Positions 6,327-13,959 are shown, counted from the first letter of the stretch. The stretch: DNA of 18,738 nucleotides from Actinomycetes bacterium (GCA_023404805.1 JAEYAL010000286.1:1-18738); one strand, 5' to 3'. The notes: generated from the sequence alone by a model not told the origin. Numbers and translations are program-made.

Positions 6327-7241
6327 CTACTTCACCGAGCCGGCCAGCAACCCTTGGGCGAAGTACCGCTGGAAGGCGAAGAAGACGCCGAGGGGGATGA
6401 TCATCGACACGAACGACGCCGGCGCGATGAGCTCGATGTTGGAGCCGAACTGGCGCAGCTGCGTGAAGATCGCGACGGTGATCGGCTGCGTGTCGCGGCC
6501 GAAGGTCAGGGCGACGATGAGGTCGTTCCAGGTCCAGAGGAACTGGAAGATCGCGAGCGACGCGATGGCTGGCAGGGCCAGCGGCAGCATGAGCTTGAAG
6601 AAGATCGTCAGCTCGCTGGCGCCGTCGATGCGAGCCGACTCGAGGATGTCCTTGGGGATCCCCACGAAGAAGTTGCGCATCAGGAAGATCCCGAACGGCA
6701 GGCCGAACGCCACGTGGAACAGGATCAGCCCGATCACCGTGTCGAACAGCTTGGTGGAGTCATAGAGCTGGAACACCGGGATCAGGGCCGTCTGCAGCGG
6801 CACGACGAGCAACCCGATGACCACGACGAACAGCCAGTCGCGGCCGGGGAACTCCAGCCAGGCGAACGCGTAGCCCGCGAGCGCGGCGACCAGCACGAGG
6901 ATCACCGTGTTGCCGACGGAGATCTGGACGGTGACCCACAGCGCCGACGTGAGGTCGTTGTTGTCGAAGACCGCCTTGTAGTTCTCGAGCGTCGCGAGGC
7001 TCGGCTCGGAGAAGATCGTCCACCAGCCGTCCTGGCTGATGCGGTCCGGCGGCATCAGCGACGTGAAGAACAGGCCGATCGTCGGCACGAGCCAGACGAG
7101 CGCGATGGCGAAGAGGAAGAGCTGCAGCGGCCACTTGCGGGCCCACCGCCCGACCTTCGCGGCGAAGCCTTCGGTCTTCGGGGCGGCAGGCGGCGCAGCG
7201 GCCTTGCTGACCGACGGAGCTGGAGCGGGCGTGGCGGCCAT
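6327..7241 (-). CDS. Carbohydrate ABC transporter permease, MalG-like
   Basis: The protein has 304 residues. The ATG at 7241 is chosen because it lies two bases after the upstream permease stop (TAG at 7246-7244) and is preceded by GAGGGAG inside that gene's end. Earlier in-frame starts would only add out-of-frame translation of the neighbour. After an Ala/Pro-rich tail (1-35) there are six membrane helices at about 38-60, 101-125, 136-160, 168-190, 216-236 and 275-292. The cytoplasmic EAA loop ESARIDGASELTIFFKLMLPL spans 201-221 and docks to the ATPase. It should form the channel with the MalF-like partner. This is the last gene of the operon and ends with the usual GSVK tail of the family. 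The sugar carried cannot be deduced. Confidence 0.94.
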   Translation of the reverse strand: MAATPAPAPSVSKAAAPPAAPKTEGFAAKVGRWARKWPLQLFLFAIALVWLVPTIGLFFTSLMPPDRISQDGWWTIFSEPSLATLENYKAVFDNNDLTSALWVTVQISVGNTVILVLVAALAGYAFAWLEFPGRDWLFVVVIGLLVVPLQTALIPVFQLYDSTKLFDTVIGLILFHVAFGLPFGIFLMRNFFVGIPKDILESARIDGASELTIFFKLMLPLALPAIASLAIFQFLWTWNDLIVALTFGRDTQPITVAIFTQLRQFGSNIELIAPASFVSMIIPLGVFFAFQRYFAQGLLAGSVK

Positions 7242-7243
7242 GA

Positions 7244-8605
7244 CTACTGCTCCCTCTTGAAGCGGCGGACGTTGAGCGCCAGCGCGGGCAGCACCAGCAG
7301 CAGCAGGAAGACGGCGATCGCTGAGCCGAGCCCGAAGTCGTTGACGCCGCCGAACGACGTGCGCCACATCGCGAGCGCGATCACGTTCGCGTCGTCCTGC
7401 GAGGAGGCAGGGGCGACCGACAGCACGATGTCGAAGACCTTCAGGACGTTGATCAGCATCGTGATGAACACGACGGAGAGGACCGGCGCGAGCATCGGCG
7501 CGGTGACGCGGCGGAAGACCTGCCACTCGGTCGCGCCGTCGGTGCGCGCGGCTTCGAGCACCTCACGCGAGATCGAGGCCAGGCCCGCCGCGATGATCAC
7601 CATCGCAAAGCCCGCCCAGACCCAGATGTAGGCGATCATCACGGCCGGGGTGATCAGCTTCGCCCCAAGCCACGAGACACCCTCGAAGGGCGCGGCGAAG
7701 GTCTCCTTGGCGATCGCGACGCGGTAGGTCCCGTCGCGCACGCGCTTGAAGGCGTAGGCGCCGTGGTCGTCGGTCTTGACCGAGTCGACGGCCTTGCCGC
7801 CGGAGTCGCGAAGCTCGACGGTCGCGCCCGGAATGCCGAGCTCGCCCTCGTCGACCTGGCCCGGCGTGCCGCCGCCGCCCGGTTTGAAGTCTCGCCAGAT
7901 GGCGCCGGTGATCTCGCCGGCGTTGGCCGGGGCCCCGGCGGTCGGCGGCGCCTGCTGCGCGCCCTCCGGCACGAGCCGCGGCGGGATACCCGTGAGCCCG
8001 ATGAACGCCGTGCCGCCGGGGCCGACCGTCGCCTTCAGCACGTAGCCGGTTTCGATCGACCCGCTCACCAGGTCGGGTTGCGACGGGCGCCCGCGCTCAA
8101 GCACGCCGTTCTCGCCGAACGCCGACTTCACGGCGCCGATCGTGGCGTTGACGGTGCCCATGCTCGGGTCCTTCTCGTCCATGATCCGCCAGATCACGCC
8201 GGCGGCGAAGAGCGAGATCGCCATCGGCATGAAGATCGCCAGGCGGAACGCGACCCGCCAGCCGATGCGCTCCGTCATCACGGCCAGCACGAGGCCGATC
8301 GCGGTGACGAGCGCCGGGACGACGGCGACCCACGCCACGTTGTTCTGCAACGCGGTGACCAGGTTCTCCGTCGTGAAGATGTCGACGTAGTTCTGCAGGC
8401 CGACGAACTCGTCGCCAGTCCGGTCGAACAACGACCGCCAGATCGTGGCGATCGTGGGATAGACGAGCCAGACGGCGAGCAGCACGACGGCGGGCCCGAG
8501 GAAGACCGCGACGGTCGCGCGCCTTCCCCAACGCCCCGGCTCCCGGCCCTCCGAAGAGGCGCCGGGGCCGGAGCCCGCGCGTGGTGTGCTGCTCGCCGTG
8601 CTCAT
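7244..8605 (-). CDS. Carbohydrate ABC transporter permease, MalF-like, with SdrD_B/Cna-B-like extracytoplasmic insertion
   Basis: The protein has 453 residues, against about 290-320 for family members without inserts. Helices lie at about 32-54, 88-110, 118-140, 316-340, 370-392 and 423-443. The first outer loop carries FVGLQNYVDIF (68-78), typical of MalF-like permeases. The EAA loop EVLEAARTDGATEWQVFRR is at 348-366. Between helices 3 and 4, about 145 extra residues (about 166-310) break a normally short loop. Within them, ITGAIWRDF...DEGELGIPGATVELRD...VKTDDHGAYAFKRVRDGTYRVAI (232-299) follows the SdrD_B/Cna-B/carboxypeptidase-regulatory beta-sandwich pattern. This is not where the E. coli MalF P2 loop lies, which follows the first core helix. 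The insert faces outside and may contact the binding protein or the cell wall. The gene starts two bases after the binding-protein stop, implying coupled translation. Confidence 0.93.
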   Translation of the reverse strand: MSTASSTPRAGSGPGASSEGREPGRWGRRATVAVFLGPAVVLLAVWLVYPTIATIWRSLFDRTGDEFVGLQNYVDIFTTENLVTALQNNVAWVAVVPALVTAIGLVLAVMTERIGWRVAFRLAIFMPMAISLFAAGVIWRIMDEKDPSMGTVNATIGAVKSAFGENGVLERGRPSQPDLVSGSIETGYVLKATVGPGGTAFIGLTGIPPRLVPEGAQQAPPTAGAPANAGEITGAIWRDFKPGGGGTPGQVDEGELGIPGATVELRDSGGKAVDSVKTDDHGAYAFKRVRDGTYRVAIAKETFAAPFEGVSWLGAKLITPAVMIAYIWVWAGFAMVIIAAGLASISREVLEAARTDGATEWQVFRRVTAPMLAPVLSVVFITMLINVLKVFDIVLSVAPASSQDDANVIALAMWRTSFGGVNDFGLGSAIAVFLLLLVLPALALNVRRFKREQ

Positions 8606-8607
8606 GC

Positions 8608-9939
8608 CTAGTTCTTGAAGGCCTTGGCGGCAGCCTTCTCGAGCGCCTCAGCTGCGCCGTCGACGTCGTCCGGGTTCTCGAGGAGGTCCTGGAGCGCCTT
8701 CCACGAGCCCTGGCCGACGGTGCCACCGAAGGCGGCCGGCTGGAGGTCGGACATGTCGAAGCGGAACGTCTCGGCCTTGGCGATCGCCGCAGCGGTCGCG
8801 CGGGTCAGCTCGTCCGGGTACACGGCCGGGTCGACATCCTTGTTGGCCGACGAGAAGCCGCCCAGCTTGGCGCGGACTTCCTGCGCGTCCTTCGACGCGA
8901 GGTACTCGACGAGCGCCTGCACGGCCGGGGTGTCGTTGAACGCCACGACCGAGTCGCCGCCGCCGACGATCGCCTCAGGCGATCCGTCGATCGACGGGAA
9001 CGCGAACTGGTTGTAGCCGCTGACCGGCTCCAGCTTCGACTTCACGACGCCGGGGACGAAGTCGCCCTCGATGACCTGCGCGCCCTTGGCGGGGTCCACG
9101 AAGACGTTCTCGACGGAGCCCGGGAAGTCGGTCTCCAGCGCGCCCTTCGTGCCACCGACGACGTTGTCGGTGTCGCCGACGACCTCTGCGAACGTCGTCA
9201 GCGCCTTCTTGACCGACGGGTCCGTCCACGGGATGTCGTGGGTCGTGAGCTGGTCGTACTTCTCGGCACCCGCCTGGCGGAGGTAGATGTTCTCGAAGAG
9301 GTCGGTGAGGGTCCAGCCGTCAGCGCCAGCGATCGAGTACGCCGGAGTGCCCGACTCACCTAGGGTCTTGGCGTTCGCGGTGAACTCCTCCCACGTCTTC
9401 GGGGCGGCGATGCCGGCGTCCTCGAAGGCCTTGACGTTGTACCAAACGGTCGACTTGTTGGCGGCCTTGAACACGAACGAGTAGAGCTCGTTCTTGATGG
9501 TGCCGAGCTTCACGAAATCGTCGGAGTACTGGACGACGATCGTGTCGCGAGCGAAGCCGATCGGCTTGAGCGCGCCCTTCTCCTGGAACTCCTTCACGAG
9601 GCCAGGCTGTGCGATCGCGGCGACGTCCGGCGGGTTGCCGCCTTCGACGGCGGTGCCGAGGACGGTCGCGGTCTCGTCGCCGGCCGAGGTGTACTTGACC
9701 TTGACGTTCGGGTACTTGACCTGGAAGGCGTCGAGCACCTTCTGGAAGTTCTTCTGCTCCTCGCCGGACCAGACGCCCGTCATCGTGACGTTGCCTTCGA
9801 CGGCGGTGTCGACCGTCGAGATCTTCGGGGTGTCGGCCGAATCGGAGCCCGTGGACTTCTCATCGTCGCCGCAGGCGGAGAGGCCGAAGGCGAGCGCACC
9901 GGCGGCGAGCGCCGACGCGAGAGTTCGTGGTTGGTACAT
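8608..9939 (-). CDS. Extracellular solute-binding lipoprotein of sugar ABC importer (family 1, MalE-like)
   Basis: The protein has 443 residues. Residues 1-22 are a lipoprotein signal peptide with lipobox L20-S-A-C23, so Cys23 should be lipidated and anchor it outside the membrane. An acidic/Ser spacer (GDDEKSTGSDSAD) leads into the two-lobed binding fold. The opening VTMTGVWSGEEQKNFQKVLDAFQVKYPNV, the GNPPDVAAIAQPGLVKEF stretch and the KSTVWYNVKAFEDAGI stretch are typical of MalE-like proteins. GGAAG-like bases (AAAGGAAG) lie about 9 nt before the ATG. It follows the ATPase gene by 24 bp and precedes the MalF-like permease by two bases. It presumably captures a sugar or oligosaccharide; the ligand is not predictable by eye. 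Confidence 0.94.
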   Translation of the reverse strand: MYQPRTLASALAAGALAFGLSACGDDEKSTGSDSADTPKISTVDTAVEGNVTMTGVWSGEEQKNFQKVLDAFQVKYPNVKVKYTSAGDETATVLGTAVEGGNPPDVAAIAQPGLVKEFQEKGALKPIGFARDTIVVQYSDDFVKLGTIKNELYSFVFKAANKSTVWYNVKAFEDAGIAAPKTWEEFTANAKTLGESGTPAYSIAGADGWTLTDLFENIYLRQAGAEKYDQLTTHDIPWTDPSVKKALTTFAEVVGDTDNVVGGTKGALETDFPGSVENVFVDPAKGAQVIEGDFVPGVVKSKLEPVSGYNQFAFPSIDGSPEAIVGGGDSVVAFNDTPAVQALVEYLASKDAQEVRAKLGGFSSANKDVDPAVYPDELTRATAAAIAKAETFRFDMSDLQPAAFGGTVGQGSWKALQDLLENPDDVDGAAEALEKAAAKAFKN

Positions 9940-9963
9940 GGACGTGACTTCCTTTGGGTGGGA

Positions 9964-11193
9964 CTAGCTCGCTGGGAGAATCGGGGCTTCGGCGCGGGCC
10001 TGGTCGTAGATGCCCAGGCCCGTCTGGGTGTCGAAGAAGTGAAGGTTGCGGGTGTCGACGAAGACGTCGACGGTGTCGCCGACCGCCACCTTGGAGCGCG
10101 GGCTGAGCCGGCCGACGACCATCGCCCGGTCCTCGCGCCGCCCGAGCGAGTCGAGGCCCGTGTCGGCGGCGATTTCCTGGGCCTGCTCGGTGTTCGCGGC
10201 AGAGGCGTCGACCTCGAAGTGGGCCATGATCTCCGAGCCCAGCGCCTCGCGGAGCTTGAGCTCGCCGCGGATCACGCGGTCGGCCGGGGCCTCGTCGAGC
10301 AGGGCGGCGTCTTCGAGCTCCTCGGGGCGGATGCCGACGATCACCTCGCGGCCTGAGTACTGCGCCAGCCCGGGGCGCGCGGCGACAAGTTCTGCGTCGA
10401 GCACCAGCGACTGGCTGCCGAAGTTCACGCGGAAGCCGTCGCCCTCGGACACGAGCTGCGCCTGGAGCATGTTCATCGACGGCGATCCGATGAAGCCGCC
10501 GACGAACAGGTTGACCGGCCGGTCGTAGAGCTCCTGCGGCGGCGCGACCTGCTGCAGCTCGCCCTTGCGCATGACCGCCACGCGGTGGCCCATCGTGAGC
10601 GCCTCGACCTGGTCGTGGGTCACGTAGATCGTCGTCACGCCGAGGTCCTGCTGGAGCCGGGCGATCTCCGCGCGGGTCTGCACGCGGAGCTTGGCGTCGA
10701 GGTTCGACAGCGGCTCGTCCATCAGGAACGCCGCTGGCTTGCGCACGATCGCCCGGCCCATCGCGACGCGCTGGCGCTGGCCGCCCGAGAGCGCCCGCGG
10801 CTTGCGATCGAGGTACTGGTCGAGGTCGAGCGAGCGGCTGGCCTCGCGCACGCGCCGGTCGATCTCGTCTTTCGGGACCTTCGCCAGGCGCAGGCCGAAG
10901 GCGATGTTCTCGTAGACCGACAGGTGCGGGTAGAGCGCGTAGCTCTGGAAGACCATGGCGATGTCGCGGTCGCGCGAGGGCGTGTGGTTGACGACCTTGT
11001 CGCCGATCCGCAGCTCGCCCTCGGAGATGTCCTCCAGCCCAGCGACCATGCGCAGCGCGGTGGTCTTGCCGCAGCCCGACGGGCCGACGAGGACCATGAA
11101 CTCCCCGTCGCCGATGGCGAGGTCCATCGACGACACGGCACGGGTGCCATCCGGGTAGATCTTGCTGATCCCATCCAGCGTGACGCCGGCCAT
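9964..11193 (-). CDS. ABC transporter ATPase, MalK/UgpC/MsiK type
   Basis: The protein has 409 residues. The nucleotide-binding domain (about 1-235) has Walker A GPSGCGKTT (37-45), Q-loop Gln83 in VFQSYALYPH, signature LSGGQRQR (135-142), Walker B FLMDEP (156-161), D-loop SNLD and the H-loop histidine 193 in YVTHDQ. The C-terminal part (about 236-409) is the MalK-type regulatory region with TOBE/OB folds, including GIRPEEL and the closing DTRNLHFFDTQTG. It hydrolyses ATP to drive the two permeases downstream. It is the first gene of the operon; a strong AGGAG lies 8 nt before the ATG. UgpC/MsiK-type ATPases often serve several importers, but here the gene is linked to its partners. Confidence 0.95.
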   Translation of the reverse strand: MAGVTLDGISKIYPDGTRAVSSMDLAIGDGEFMVLVGPSGCGKTTALRMVAGLEDISEGELRIGDKVVNHTPSRDRDIAMVFQSYALYPHLSVYENIAFGLRLAKVPKDEIDRRVREASRSLDLDQYLDRKPRALSGGQRQRVAMGRAIVRKPAAFLMDEPLSNLDAKLRVQTRAEIARLQQDLGVTTIYVTHDQVEALTMGHRVAVMRKGELQQVAPPQELYDRPVNLFVGGFIGSPSMNMLQAQLVSEGDGFRVNFGSQSLVLDAELVAARPGLAQYSGREVIVGIRPEELEDAALLDEAPADRVIRGELKLREALGSEIMAHFEVDASAANTEQAQEIAADTGLDSLGRREDRAMVVGRLSPRSKVAVGDTVDVFVDTRNLHFFDTQTGLGIYDQARAEAPILPAS

Positions 11194-11473
11194 CGGTCTC
11201 TCCTCCCCGCGGCCGCTGAGTCGGCCACAACGGTGACCCTAGTCACATACGCGGTGGAATGTCTGCCTGCCTCAAGGCACCGTTTTGCAGAGCGGAAACC
11301 GGATTCCGGGGCGGCCCGCTCCACGCCGGTTTGGTCCATACGACCAGCAAGTACGGGCCGTTTGCCCCGTGGTACCGGCAGTTCGCCGCGGTGCGCTGGG
11401 AAGAGTCAGAAATTTGGATTACCGCTTCTGGCGGCGGTGCAATGCTGCGCCGTTCGCTCTATGGTTCGCGCCG
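11194..11473. promoter_or_regulatory. Divergent promoter region between the ABC operon and the TetR gene
   Basis: This 280-bp gap has several candidate operators. GTGAC-N4-GTCAC (11233-11246) is centred on a minus-strand TAGGGT -10 hexamer (11241-11236) that would serve the ABC operon with a leader of about 35-40 nt. Further left of the TetR start lie CCGGATTCCGG (11299-11309), AAACCGG/CCGGTTT (11296-11302 and 11326-11332), TGGTC-N5-GACCA (11332-11346) and ACGGG-N8-CCCGT. TATGGT (11460-11465) is a -10 candidate for the TetR gene. A 72-codon open frame in the gap looks non-coding by codon use. Confidence 0.45.
11460..11465 (+). promoter_or_regulatory. Putative -10 (TATGGT) for a leaderless TetR transcript
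   Basis: TATGGT ends eight bases before the ATG at 11474, so transcription would start at or next to the start codon. No Shine-Dalgarno is present there, which fits a leaderless message. The -35 is not recognisable. Confidence 0.4.
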
Positions 11474-12115
11474 ATGAGCGGGATTACCGACCGCGTCGAC
11501 GGACGCAAACTCCGCTATGCCGGCAGGCGCGATGAGCTGTTGCGCGCGGTTACCGACTATGTCCTCGAGCATGGTGTGGGCAATCTGGCGATCCGTCCGA
11601 TGGCGGAGGCCGTCGGCGTCTCTCACGCGACGCTGCTCAACCACTTCGGCACCAAGGAGAACCTCATCACCGAGGTGGTCGACCTGCTGCGCCAGCAGTC
11701 GATGCCGATCGACCCCGACATGCCGATCCCGGATGAGGTCGCGGCCGATGCCGCGGGTGCCATCGCCCTCTGGTGGCAGGAGTGGACCCGCCCGGAATAC
11801 CTCCCATCGCTGCGGCTGATGTTCGAGGTCTACGGCCAGGCGCTGCTGCACCCGGCCCGCTACGAGCGGTTCTTCGACGACGTCGTCGGCGGATGGCTGC
11901 GGTTCTTCACGCGCGTCGCCGAGGCCGCCGGCTGCCCAGAGTCCGAGCTCGAACAGACCGGCACCACGCTGTTCGCGGTGATGCGCGGGCTCCAGCTCGA
12001 TCTCGTCGCAACCGGCGACACGAGCCGGACCGACGGCGCGCTCCAGCTGATCACCGCTGAGGTCGCGCGCCGCCAGGCGCTTTGGGCCAGCGGCGCCAGC
12101 GGCATCACCGCCTGA
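11474..12115 (+). CDS. TetR/AcrR-family transcriptional regulator
   Basis: The protein has 213 residues. Residues about 18-64 hold the TetR DNA-binding domain: RRDELLRAVTDYVLEHG, then LAIRPMAEAVGVSHATLLNHFGTKENLI, where GVSHATLLNHFGTKE is the helix-turn-helix with its recognition helix. The C-terminal ligand and dimer domain (about 70-213) includes LRLMFEVYGQALLHPARYERFF and ends in VARRQALWASGASG. The ATG at 11474 is chosen because it starts just before the family domain; upstream codons have poor third-position GC. It is divergent from the sugar ABC operon, so regulation of that operon and of itself is likely. LacI-type proteins more often control such importers, so a TetR here is a little unusual. 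Downstream on the same strand, after 88 bp, is the DJ-1/PfpI-like gene. Confidence 0.9.
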   Translation: MSGITDRVDGRKLRYAGRRDELLRAVTDYVLEHGVGNLAIRPMAEAVGVSHATLLNHFGTKENLITEVVDLLRQQSMPIDPDMPIPDEVAADAAGAIALWWQEWTRPEYLPSLRLMFEVYGQALLHPARYERFFDDVVGGWLRFFTRVAEAAGCPESELEQTGTTLFAVMRGLQLDLVATGDTSRTDGALQLITAEVARRQALWASGASGITA

Positions 12116-12122
12116 ACTCCAT

Positions 12123-12134
12123 AGGACCGGTCCT
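12123..12134. promoter_or_regulatory. 12-bp palindrome AGGACCGGTCCT between the TetR and DJ-1/PfpI genes
   Basis: This perfect palindrome lies eight bases after the TetR stop and about 70 bp before the next start. It shares the GGACC/GGTCC half-sites of the larger palindrome at 13899-13918, with a spacing two bases shorter. It may be an operator or only a short chance palindrome. Confidence 0.3.
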
Positions 12135-12203
12135 GGCCTGATTCGGCGGGACGCTGCAGCCAATCGACCACCTCGCCGGGCCGGGCGGGAAGGGGCAGCA
12201 GCC

Positions 12204-12836
12204 ATGCAGACGCGCACGATCCACGTCGCCATCTACGACCACCTCGCCGACTGGGAGATCGGGTATCTCACCGCGGCATTGAACGATCCGCAGTTCCACG
12301 CGCGGCCGGGATCGTTCGCCGTGCGCACCGTCGGCGAGACCAGCGAGGCCGTCACGACGATGGGCGGCCTGCGCGTCGTGCCCGATCTCGTGCTGGCGGA
12401 GCTGACGCCGAACGACTCCGCGATGCTCGTCCTGCCTGGCTCCTCCGGCTGGGACGACGGCGCGGTCGACGCCGACCGCTGGGCCGGCGCCGCGCAGCGC
12501 TTTCTCGGCTGCGGCATCCCGGTCGCCGCGATCTGCGGCGCCACCTACGGGCTCGGCGCCCGCGGTCTGCTCGACGACCGCGACCACACGAGCGCCGCCG
12601 AGGAGTACCTCGCGATGGCGCCCGGCTACCACGGCGGCGGCCGTTACCTCGACGCCGACGCCGTCAACGACGGCGGCCTCATCACTGCCGGGCCGACCAA
12701 CCCGGTCGCGTTCGCGCGGGAGGCGATCGCCGAGCTCGGCGCCTTCGCCCCGGACACGCTCGACGCCTGGTCCGGCCTCTACGCGACCGGCGATCCGGCC
12801 TGCTACTACCGGCTGATGGGGGCCGTCGCCGCCTGA
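12204..12836 (+). CDS. DJ-1/PfpI-superfamily (type 1 glutamine amidotransferase-like) protein
   Basis: The protein has 210 residues, a usual length for the family. It begins with a beta strand TIHVAIYDHLADWEIGY in which Glu18 fits the conserved acidic residue beside the nucleophile. The strand SAMLVLPGSSGWDD (72-85) and the nucleophile elbow AAICGATYGLGARGLLDDRDHTS (108-130) follow, with Cys111 the probable catalytic residue and His128 a possible partner. Family members act as deglycases, peptidases, hydratases or stress chaperones, so the reaction is undefined. GGGAAGGGG lies about 9-17 nt before the ATG. It is 88 bp downstream of the TetR gene on the same strand and may be co-transcribed with it. 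Its stop is a single base from the stop of the convergent flavin-dependent oxidoreductase gene, leaving no room for an ordinary terminator. Confidence 0.87.
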   Translation: MQTRTIHVAIYDHLADWEIGYLTAALNDPQFHARPGSFAVRTVGETSEAVTTMGGLRVVPDLVLAELTPNDSAMLVLPGSSGWDDGAVDADRWAGAAQRFLGCGIPVAAICGATYGLGARGLLDDRDHTSAAEEYLAMAPGYHGGGRYLDADAVNDGGLITAGPTNPVAFAREAIAELGAFAPDTLDAWSGLYATGDPACYYRLMGAVAA

Positions 12837-12837
12837 G

Positions 12838-13881
12838 CTAGGCCGCTGCGGCGAGCTTGCCCGCGACGAGCGGCTTCACCTCGGTGCCGAGCAGCTCGAT
12901 GCTGCGCAGCATCGTCTCGTGGCCGAGGATCTCGTTGGTCATCTGCAGCGTGATGCGGTCGATGCCACCGAGCACCTCGGAGGTCTCGACGATCTTCGTG
13001 GCGACGGTCTCCGGATCGCCGATGAACAGCGCTCCCGAGGGCCCGCGGGTCGCGTCGTAGCTGCGGCGCGTGGGCGGCGGGAAGCCGCGCTCGCGGCCGA
13101 TCCGGCCGAACATCTGCTCGTAGCCGGGGTAGTACGCGTCGGCGGCCTCGTCCGTCGTGTCCGCGAGGAGACCCGGAGCGTGCACCGACACGCGGAGCGA
13201 CTCCTCGGCGTGGCCAGCCTGCCGGCCCGCTTCGCGGTAGAGGTCGACCAGCGGCCGGAAGCGCCGCGGTTCCCCGCCGATGATCGCGACCATCAGCGGG
13301 AGCCCGAGCGTCCCAGCGCGGATGAACGACTCGGGGCTGCCGCCGACGCCCAGCCAGATCGGCAGCTGCTCCTGCACCGGCCGCGGGTAGACGCCTTCTC
13401 CGCGGAGCTCCGGCCGGTGGCGGCCAGCCCAGTAGACGCTGTCGCGGTCGCGGATCTTGAGGAGCAGGTCGAGCTTCTCGGCGAACAGGTCGTCGTAGTC
13501 CTGCAGCTTGAGGCCGAACAGCGGGAACGCCTCGGTGAACGACCCGCGCCCGACCACCATCTCGGTGCGGCCGCCGCTCACGAGGTCGAGCGTGGCGAAC
13601 TCCTGGAACACGCGCACCGGATCCGCGGCGCTGAGTACTGTGACGGCGCTGTTGAGCCGGATCTGGCTCGTCCTCGCGGCCGCTGCGGCCAGGAGCACCG
13701 GCGGCGCCGAGTCGAGGAACTCCTTGCGGTGGTGCTCGCCGATGCCGAACGTGTCGACGCCGGACCGGTCGGCCTGCTCGATCTCCTCAAGCAGGTGCGC
13801 GACCCGCTCGACGGGCGCGAGCGTGACGCCCGTGGCCGGGTCCGTCACCGACGAAACGAAGCTGTCGATACCGATCTGCAT
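12838..13881 (-). CDS. LLM-class (luciferase-like) flavin-dependent oxidoreductase
   Basis: The protein has 347 residues and covers a luciferase-like TIM barrel. Recognisable stretches are GVDTFGIGEHHRKEFLDSAP (41-60), AAARTSQIRLNSAVTVLSAADPVRVFQEFATLDLVSGGRTEMVVGRG (67-113), the PLFGLKLQDYDDLFAEKLDLL segment (120-140) and PIWLGVGGSPESFIRAGTLGLPL (174-196). The family uses reduced flavin (FMN, or F420 in many actinobacteria) to oxidise or reduce small organics. Cofactor and substrate cannot be told here. The ATG at 13881 is preceded at six bases by a TAGAGT -10 candidate, so the message may be leaderless, although GTGAGG could also serve as a weak ribosome site. A perfect palindrome covers the -35 and spacer region, so a TetR-type repressor probably controls it. 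Confidence 0.92.
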   Translation of the reverse strand: MQIGIDSFVSSVTDPATGVTLAPVERVAHLLEEIEQADRSGVDTFGIGEHHRKEFLDSAPPVLLAAAAARTSQIRLNSAVTVLSAADPVRVFQEFATLDLVSGGRTEMVVGRGSFTEAFPLFGLKLQDYDDLFAEKLDLLLKIRDRDSVYWAGRHRPELRGEGVYPRPVQEQLPIWLGVGGSPESFIRAGTLGLPLMVAIIGGEPRRFRPLVDLYREAGRQAGHAEESLRVSVHAPGLLADTTDEAADAYYPGYEQMFGRIGRERGFPPPTRRSYDATRGPSGALFIGDPETVATKIVETSEVLGGIDRITLQMTNEILGHETMLRSIELLGTEVKPLVAGKLAAAA

Positions 13882-13887
13882 GGCCTC

Positions 13888-13893
13888 ACTCTA
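13888..13893 (-). promoter_or_regulatory. Putative -10 (TAGAGT) of the flavin-dependent oxidoreductase gene
   Basis: Read on the minus strand TAGAGT fits TANNNT and ends six bases before the ATG at 13881. The adjacent palindrome at 13899-13918 would cover the spacer and the -35 side, as expected for a repressor site. Confidence 0.4.
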
Positions 13894-13898
13894 GCGCC

Positions 13899-13918
13899 AA
13901 ACGGACCGCGGTCCGTTT
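13899..13918. promoter_or_regulatory. Perfect 20-bp palindrome AAACGGACCGCGGTCCGTTT, probable TetR-type operator
   Basis: All ten base pairs of each arm match, and weaker symmetry (GC-C against G-GC) continues on both sides. Its left edge is 18 bp from the oxidoreductase start and overlaps the likely promoter. Palindromes of this length and style are typical of TetR-family operators. No TetR gene is directly adjacent; the closest is at 11474-12115. Confidence 0.7.
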
Positions 13919-13959
13919 AGTGCCGCCCCGAGACGTCGGCCGTAGCGCCCCGGGGCCGC

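Noticed and set aside
7242..7526. N-terminal extension of the MalG-like permease up to 7526
   Set aside because: The extra residues are out-of-frame translation of the upstream permease gene; the ATG at 7241 has a ribosome site and starts a normal family N-terminus.
6186..7631. 481-codon plus-strand frame across the permease genes
   Set aside because: It is antisense to two clear ABC permeases and consists of Arg/Asp/Glu/His-rich low-complexity sequence.
11259..11477. 72-codon frame in the TetR/ABC divergent gap
   Set aside because: Third-position GC is low, there is no family match, and it lies across the promoter region with its inverted repeats.
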